A stretch of DNA of 64,000 nt from Leptospira yanagawae serovar Saopaulo str. Sao Paulo = ATCC 700523 (lineage in GTDB: Bacteria; Spirochaetota; Leptospiria; Leptospirales; Leptospiraceae): positions 1 through 64,000 of the forward strand of contig NZ_AOGX02000022.1 of NCBI RefSeq assembly GCF_000332475.2, in the 5' to 3' direction. Shown here piece after piece: positions 59,897 to 64,000 of this stretch. The position numbers and the translations under genes are program-made. How positions within the stretch are numbered: position 1 is the first letter of the stretch; every line of letters starts with the position of its first letter. The notes beneath the pieces are model-generated. The model saw only the letters and a program-made list of their open reading frames with translations, did not search any database and was not told the DNA's origin.

Positions 59897-61679
59897 AATG
59901 ATCCTCAACGATGAAGATTTCCCAGGCGTTAGAAATCCCAAGTAGTTTTTGGTAGGTGATCCATTCTTTCGCTTCCTTTTTTTTCCATGGAGGGAAATCC
60001 AAAACCAAGATTCCCTTCCAGTTTTCTTTCATATTTTTTCTTTTGATTTCGTGTAAAGAACGTAATAGGGATTGAATTTCCTTGGGATTGCCATCAAAGC
60101 GAAGCAGGCTAAGTTCACTTGTGATGGTGTGCCCAAGTGGGAGTGAAGATTGGATTTGGATTCCATCTTTTTCCAAAACTGGCTGAAACGGGGAAGTGAG
60201 TTTGTCATACCAAATGGTGTTTTGGATTCCATGTTTCTTTTTTAGCCTAAGGACAGTTTGTAAACAGGATTCGGATTCAAATAAAATTGTTTGAATTTTA
60301 TCTTTGGTGTTTGGAAGTTCCAAACGTTTGTATGTAGAACAATTTCCGTATAAGAAAAATTGATCTCGTATCGTAATCGAAAAATAACCTTTCCCTTTTT
60401 GGATAAAAACTGGTAAATTTCCTGAATGCGGATAAAAATAAACCAAGGGAAAAAATGAAATGAGTAGGATGGGCAGAATCCACTTTACAATTGTTTTTTG
60501 GTGTAAATTGTATCGATATACGGACCATGTGAAAAAAATAAGAATCAAAGAATACAGAACAAACGAATCTGTAAACTCTTCCCAAAATCGAAAACCTCTC
60601 CCTCGAGTTGATAGGAATTGAAAGAATTGTAAAAATAAAGAGAGGAAATACGAAGTTGGTGTCCAAATCCAATCAGAAACGAATCCTTCCAATTGATCTG
60701 GAAGGATTGATTGGATAAAAATTGTCATATAAATACAAGGAAGTAAAATTCCAGCCAAAGGTACCAAACAAAAATTGATCCATATCCCTCCAAAAGAATA
60801 GGAATGGAAATAATAAACAAGGACGGGAAAGCTGCAAAGGGAACAAACGATTGTTAGTGTAAAATTTTCTTTAATGAATGAATGAGAATTTGGCATCAAA
60901 ATTTGATCTAAACATGGTTTGAGATAAAAAATTCCAAATACAGCTCCAAACGAGAGTAAAAATCCTATACTTAAGAAATCTGAAAATAAATAAAAAGCAA
61001 TTCCCGCCGATGAGATGATGAGTAAATCACTAACAGCGATTTTGCGATAGAAAATGGAGGACAATAAGGTAAAAAACGCAAAACAATATGCCCGGACAAA
61101 AGAAACGGGGAAATTTAAAAGATACAAATAATACCATCCGAGGGCCAAAGATAGGAGAATTGAAATCCATCTTCTTTTGGCAAAGATAAGATTTCCAAAA
61201 AATTGAATGCTACCAATAAAAATACCTAAGTGCAATCCAGAAGCGGCAAAGAGGTGAAGGATTCCTGATTCTTTGGCAATTTCTTTAAAGTCTTTCGGAA
61301 TTTCTTTTGTGGAACCAGTTACTAAACCAATGACAATTCTCTGTTCTAACGGGGAAAGAGGGGACTGTTTGCAAGTATCGATGAGAATCGATCGAAACCA
61401 TGGTTTGGGTTGTCTTGGCAAAGAAACTTGTCCCGTATCCGCAAATAAAATAAAAACAAACGAGGCAATGGCAAAGGAACGAATTCGCCTCTCCCATCTT
61501 TTGGGGAAAAGTGGAGGGAAAACAAAGATGATGGAAAGGCAGAGAACCGAAACTGAAAATGCGATGAGATAAAATCCAGGGATGAATGAACCAAATTTAA
61601 AAAGAGAAGCTGAGGCACAGATGCCAAAACAAAACCAACCAAACGAAGAACTCGGTAGAAGTTTTGCGTTCACTTTCAC
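59850..61679 (-). CDS. comEC: ComEC/Rec2-like membrane protein
   Basis: 609 residues. The competence domain is evident: HLFAASGLHLGIFIGSIQFF, FPVSFVRAYCFAFFTLLSSIFYRKI and IGFLLSFGAVFGIFYLKP, with about ten membrane helices. ComEC proteins form the inner-membrane channel for single-stranded DNA uptake, and full-length members have a metallo-beta-lactamase nuclease domain at the C-terminus with HxHxDH. That motif is absent from residues 400-609 here. The protein may be a channel-only form or serve another transport role. Confidence 0.8.
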   Translation of the reverse strand: MKVNAKLLPSSSFGWFCFGICASASLFKFGSFIPGFYLIAFSVSVLCLSIIFVFPPLFPKRWERRIRSFAIASFVFILFADTGQVSLPRQPKPWFRSILIDTCKQSPLSPLEQRIVIGLVTGSTKEIPKDFKEIAKESGILHLFAASGLHLGIFIGSIQFFGNLIFAKRRWISILLSLALGWYYLYLLNFPVSFVRAYCFAFFTLLSSIFYRKIAVSDLLIISSAGIAFYLFSDFLSIGFLLSFGAVFGIFYLKPCLDQILMPNSHSFIKENFTLTIVCSLCSFPVLVYYFHSYSFGGIWINFCLVPLAGILLPCIYMTIFIQSILPDQLEGFVSDWIWTPTSYFLSLFLQFFQFLSTRGRGFRFWEEFTDSFVLYSLILIFFTWSVYRYNLHQKTIVKWILPILLISFFPLVYFYPHSGNLPVFIQKGKGYFSITIRDQFFLYGNCSTYKRLELPNTKDKIQTILFESESCLQTVLRLKKKHGIQNTIWYDKLTSPFQPVLEKDGIQIQSSLPLGHTITSELSLLRFDGNPKEIQSLLRSLHEIKRKNMKENWKGILVLDFPPWKKKEAKEWITYQKLLGISNAWEIFIVEDHFEIPLLHNLTNPNLL

Positions 61680-61721
61680 AAGTGAATGAGGTTGTAAATT
61701 TAAGTTTTGGTCTCTTAGAAT

Positions 61722-62693
61722 TTAGAAAGGGTAGATGCCGAGTGTGTTACGCACTTCGTTTAATTTTTTTTCGGCTACTTCTTTTGCTTTTTCCTTTCCG
61801 GATTTCAAAACAGAATGCACATAATCTAAGTTTTGTGTGAGTTCTTCTCGTTTGGATCGGAAAGGGGCAAAATGTGAAAGGACCGATTCTAAAAGGTCTT
61901 TTTTTAGGTCCCCATATCCAATTCCACCGTTTGTGTATTTTAGTTTTTGGGATTCTTTTTCTGTCTCAGATAAAAACAAGGAATGGATTTGGAAGATCAC
62001 TGATTCTAAGGGATTTTTTGGTTCTTCGATGGCCTTCGAATCACTCACAATCGACATCACTTTCTTTTTGATTTCTTTTTCTGTCCCAAAAAAGTCGATG
62101 GTATTGTTGTAAGACTTAGACATCTTAGCTCCATCCACTCCAGGAACCGTTGCAGTGTTTTCGTCAATATCAGGTTCTGGGATGGTTAAAACGGAACCGA
62201 ATTGTGTATTGAACCTTTCGGCAATATCACGTGCAAATTCTAAATGTTGTTTTTGGTCTCTTCCCACAGGGATTTTTTCTGCCGAAAACAGTAAGATGTC
62301 ACTTGCCATCAGGATGGGATACGTAAAAAGTCCAGCTCCCGGAACAAACCCTTTTGCCACTTTGTCTTTAAAGGAATGGGCAAGTTGTAATTGTGAGACA
62401 GTGATCGATTGAGATAAGTACCAGGTGAGTTCTGTGACTTGAGGCACATCACTTTGTACCCAAAACACAGTTTTGTTTGGATCAACACCAAGCGCCAGTA
62501 AGTCGATTGCACATCCTAAAGTGTATTCCTTTAATTCTTCTTTGGAACGAAAAGTAGTGAGAGCATGAAGGTTTGCTATAAAAAGGAATAACTCTTCTTT
62601 GGATTGGTAATCCAATATTTTTTTGATCGCTGAAAAATAATTTCCTAAATGTAATTTCCCAGAAGGTTGTAAACCAGTAAGGACTCTCATCAT
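61722..62693 (-). CDS. trpS: Tryptophanyl-tRNA synthetase
   Basis: 323 residues. Class I synthetase signatures: RVLTGLQPSGKLHLGNYFSAIKKIL (HIGH-type) and GAKMSKSYNNTIDFFG (KMSKS). The length and the PSGxLHLGNY start are those of TrpRS. It charges tRNA-Trp with tryptophan using ATP. The ATG lies just after GGAG and overlaps the stop of the preceding gene (ATGATGA). Upstream of comEC by 42 bases. Confidence 0.96.
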   Translation of the reverse strand: MMRVLTGLQPSGKLHLGNYFSAIKKILDYQSKEELFLFIANLHALTTFRSKEELKEYTLGCAIDLLALGVDPNKTVFWVQSDVPQVTELTWYLSQSITVSQLQLAHSFKDKVAKGFVPGAGLFTYPILMASDILLFSAEKIPVGRDQKQHLEFARDIAERFNTQFGSVLTIPEPDIDENTATVPGVDGAKMSKSYNNTIDFFGTEKEIKKKVMSIVSDSKAIEEPKNPLESVIFQIHSLFLSETEKESQKLKYTNGGIGYGDLKKDLLESVLSHFAPFRSKREELTQNLDYVHSVLKSGKEKAKEVAEKKLNEVRNTLGIYPF

Positions 62694-64000
62694 TCTCCTT
62701 TCGTATCAGAAAGATCAATAGGATCTGAAGTATTTTTATTTTCAACTGATTCGTCTTTTTTATCTTCTTCATTTCCCTCGCCATTAAAAGTAGAATAAGT
62801 TAGTCTCTCATATTCTTTGTTTAATTTGATGAGCTCTTGTTCTATTTTTCTATGAGCAGTGAGTTTGGATGTTGTGGTTGGATCTTTAAAGATCACAGCA
62901 TAATTATACAAATACTTTGTAAATTGCATAAACACATCTTCCACTTTCATGCCATTGATTCGCTCTTTTGCAACTACTGCCTTGTCATAATGAGGAATGA
63001 ATCGTTGTGCAATTTTTACTTCTTCAATGACTTTGTCTTTTGTAGAAGCGATTTTATCATTCGCCTTACCTTTAGATTCGGTGACTTTGGCCATCAAATG
63101 GTTTTCGATGATGATATTGAGTTTTCCAGCAAAACTTCCAAAAAATTCGGAAGCTTCTTGGAGAGCCTGCACGATGGGCCCAGCAATTTGGTCACTCGCA
63201 GCATTGCCAGTGCTATAATCCATTCCATATTGTTGGAAACTGTATTGGAAACTTGGGAATTTTTTGTTAAAATTATCAATGGTCCTAACGAGGGTATTGA
63301 GTTCGTCGATTTCATTGCGAAACAAACCCGGTTGGATGATGAGGAGTTCTTGGTTTTGGTTTTTATCACCTAACCGCACGTATCCTTCAATTAAATTCAC
63401 ATAAACTGTTTGTAAGTCACGGAGTAATAAATAAACAAGCCTGTGTGGTTGTGATTTATAACTATTTTTTACCGTTTGGCTTTTTGCCGATTCTGGCATG
63501 TGGTGTGCCATGTAGTCGTCAACCACTTGGTTTAAAAAATCAAAACTAATTTTACCTTTATCATCAATTGAAAAGTAACGTGATCTTAAGTTTTGCAGTT
63601 CTTCTTTTTTAAACGTTCTTGTATTGATGTCGTCAGAAATTTTTGCTACGGTGATTTCCACTTCCTTTTGGATTTCACGAGCTGCTTGGAACTTGTGTTC
63701 TTGGATGGGTGGAACACGTAAGTCTGTTACAATCTCAGGCCAAGTAAACATTTTCTTTTTGGCAACAATGTAAAACGCTGTAATTGCATCGGATAACTTT
63801 GGTTTGTTGTTTTCTAAACCTAGAGCATAGTTCACACCTTCCATGATTTTGTTTAGTTTTGGTGTGAGTTTATCATCCATTTTAACGATGTCTGGTAAAT
63901 TGGATAAAATAATATCTTTCGCATCATCTCTCTGCAAAAAACGTACGTAAAACATCTGCATCTTAAGTGATCGTTCTAAAAAGATGTCTGCTGAAATTTT
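62690..64000 (-). CDS. Hypothetical protein, 5' end beyond the window
   Basis: At least 436 residues. The frame stays open to position 64000: residues KISADIFLERSLK precede the first internal ATG at 63961, so the true start lies outside. The protein is mostly alpha-helical and hydrophilic, with long Lys/Glu-rich helices (PESAKSQTVKNSYKSQPHRLVYLLLRDLQTVY) and an acidic, low-complexity C-terminus (EGNEEDKKDESVENK). No domain recognised. Cytoplasmic location likely. Four-base overlap with trpS suggests co-transcription. Confidence 0.8.
   Translation of the reverse strand, partial: KISADIFLERSLKMQMFYVRFLQRDDAKDIILSNLPDIVKMDDKLTPKLNKIMEGVNYALGLENNKPKLSDAITAFYIVAKKKMFTWPEIVTDLRVPPIQEHKFQAAREIQKEVEITVAKISDDINTRTFKKEELQNLRSRYFSIDDKGKISFDFLNQVVDDYMAHHMPESAKSQTVKNSYKSQPHRLVYLLLRDLQTVYVNLIEGYVRLGDKNQNQELLIIQPGLFRNEIDELNTLVRTIDNFNKKFPSFQYSFQQYGMDYSTGNAASDQIAGPIVQALQEASEFFGSFAGKLNIIIENHLMAKVTESKGKANDKIASTKDKVIEEVKIAQRFIPHYDKAVVAKERINGMKVEDVFMQFTKYLYNYAVIFKDPTTTSKLTAHRKIEQELIKLNKEYERLTYSTFNGEGNEEDKKDESVENKNTSDPIDLSDTKGE

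Noticed and set aside
62837..63373. 178-residue open frame on plus strand under the right-edge gene
   Set aside because: Antisense shadow with many Phe/Cys/Ser and no domain; the minus-strand frame is continuous and overlaps trpS in operon fashion.

Overview
The window reads as chromosomal DNA of a Leptospira-type spirochaete. The evidence is low G+C (roughly 35-40 %), many short lipoproteins with loose spirochaetal lipoboxes ending in Cys, frequent TTG and GTG starts, abundant membrane sensor kinases of the 7TMR-DISM and HisKA_2 types, and families I associate with Leptospira. The number of signalling proteins would suit a free-living member of the genus, but that is inference. I see no IS elements, prophage, CRISPR, rRNA or tRNA genes. 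Coding density is high, and most gaps are under 250 bases.

Layout. 0-5 kb: a signal-peptidase-like membrane protein with SH3 domain, two lipoproteins and a diguanylate cyclase. 5-11 kb: a minus-strand operon (M16 zinc protease lipoprotein, TPR protein, small membrane protein, DUF4436 protein) with TAATG stop/start overlaps. 11-17.6 kb: small membrane proteins, a CrtA-like monooxygenase, a DUF1566 lipoprotein, a RibD/DHFR-like reductase, and an ArsR regulator divergent from a membrane gene with palindromic operators between them. 17.6-20.1 kb: one polypeptide joining membrane sensor, histidine kinase, receiver and PP2C/SpoIIE phosphatase. 20.4-26.8 kb: a putative outer-membrane barrel, a small membrane protein, a large delta-60-repeat lipoprotein, a six-Cys secreted peptide and a TPR protein with an HExxH motif. 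26.9-30.4 kb: a 7TMR-DISM LytS-type kinase, an outer-membrane protein and a LytTR response regulator, probably one operon. 31-35 kb: lipoproteins, a PhoD-like phosphatase and a TetR regulator. 35-42.3 kb, minus strand: TPM protein, DUF4349 lipoprotein, D-aminoacylase-type amidohydrolase, 2-isopropylmalate synthase and a sodium:solute symporter. 43-48.2 kb: a lipid operon (acyl-CoA synthetase, acyl-CoA dehydrogenase, MaoC hydratase) with a histidine kinase inside it. 48-53.6 kb: HNH endonuclease, acyltransferase 3, flavin amine oxidase, and a DISM-PAS-RsbW-type sensor. 53.6-57.5 kb: prmA, XRE-cupin regulator, RsmI-like methyltransferase, HAD phosphatase and M23 peptidase. 57.7-64 kb: fatty acid hydroxylase, rsmA, comEC-like, trpS and a gene that runs off the right edge.

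The strongest regulatory discovery is upstream of the leuA-type gene: a 16-residue leader peptide with five consecutive leucine codons, overlapping one arm of a long hairpin, followed by an intrinsic terminator whose 5' arm can pair with that hairpin's 3' arm. This is the full layout of a ribosome-mediated leucine attenuator, and it assigns the short synthase to leucine rather than citramalate synthesis. Other notable points are a signal-peptidase homologue with Ala at the catalytic Lys position, a hairpin that covers the ribosome binding site of the outer-membrane gene in the LytS/LytTR locus, a ComEC homologue without the metallo-beta-lactamase domain, and palindromes overlapping the ArsR-linked and amidohydrolase promoters.
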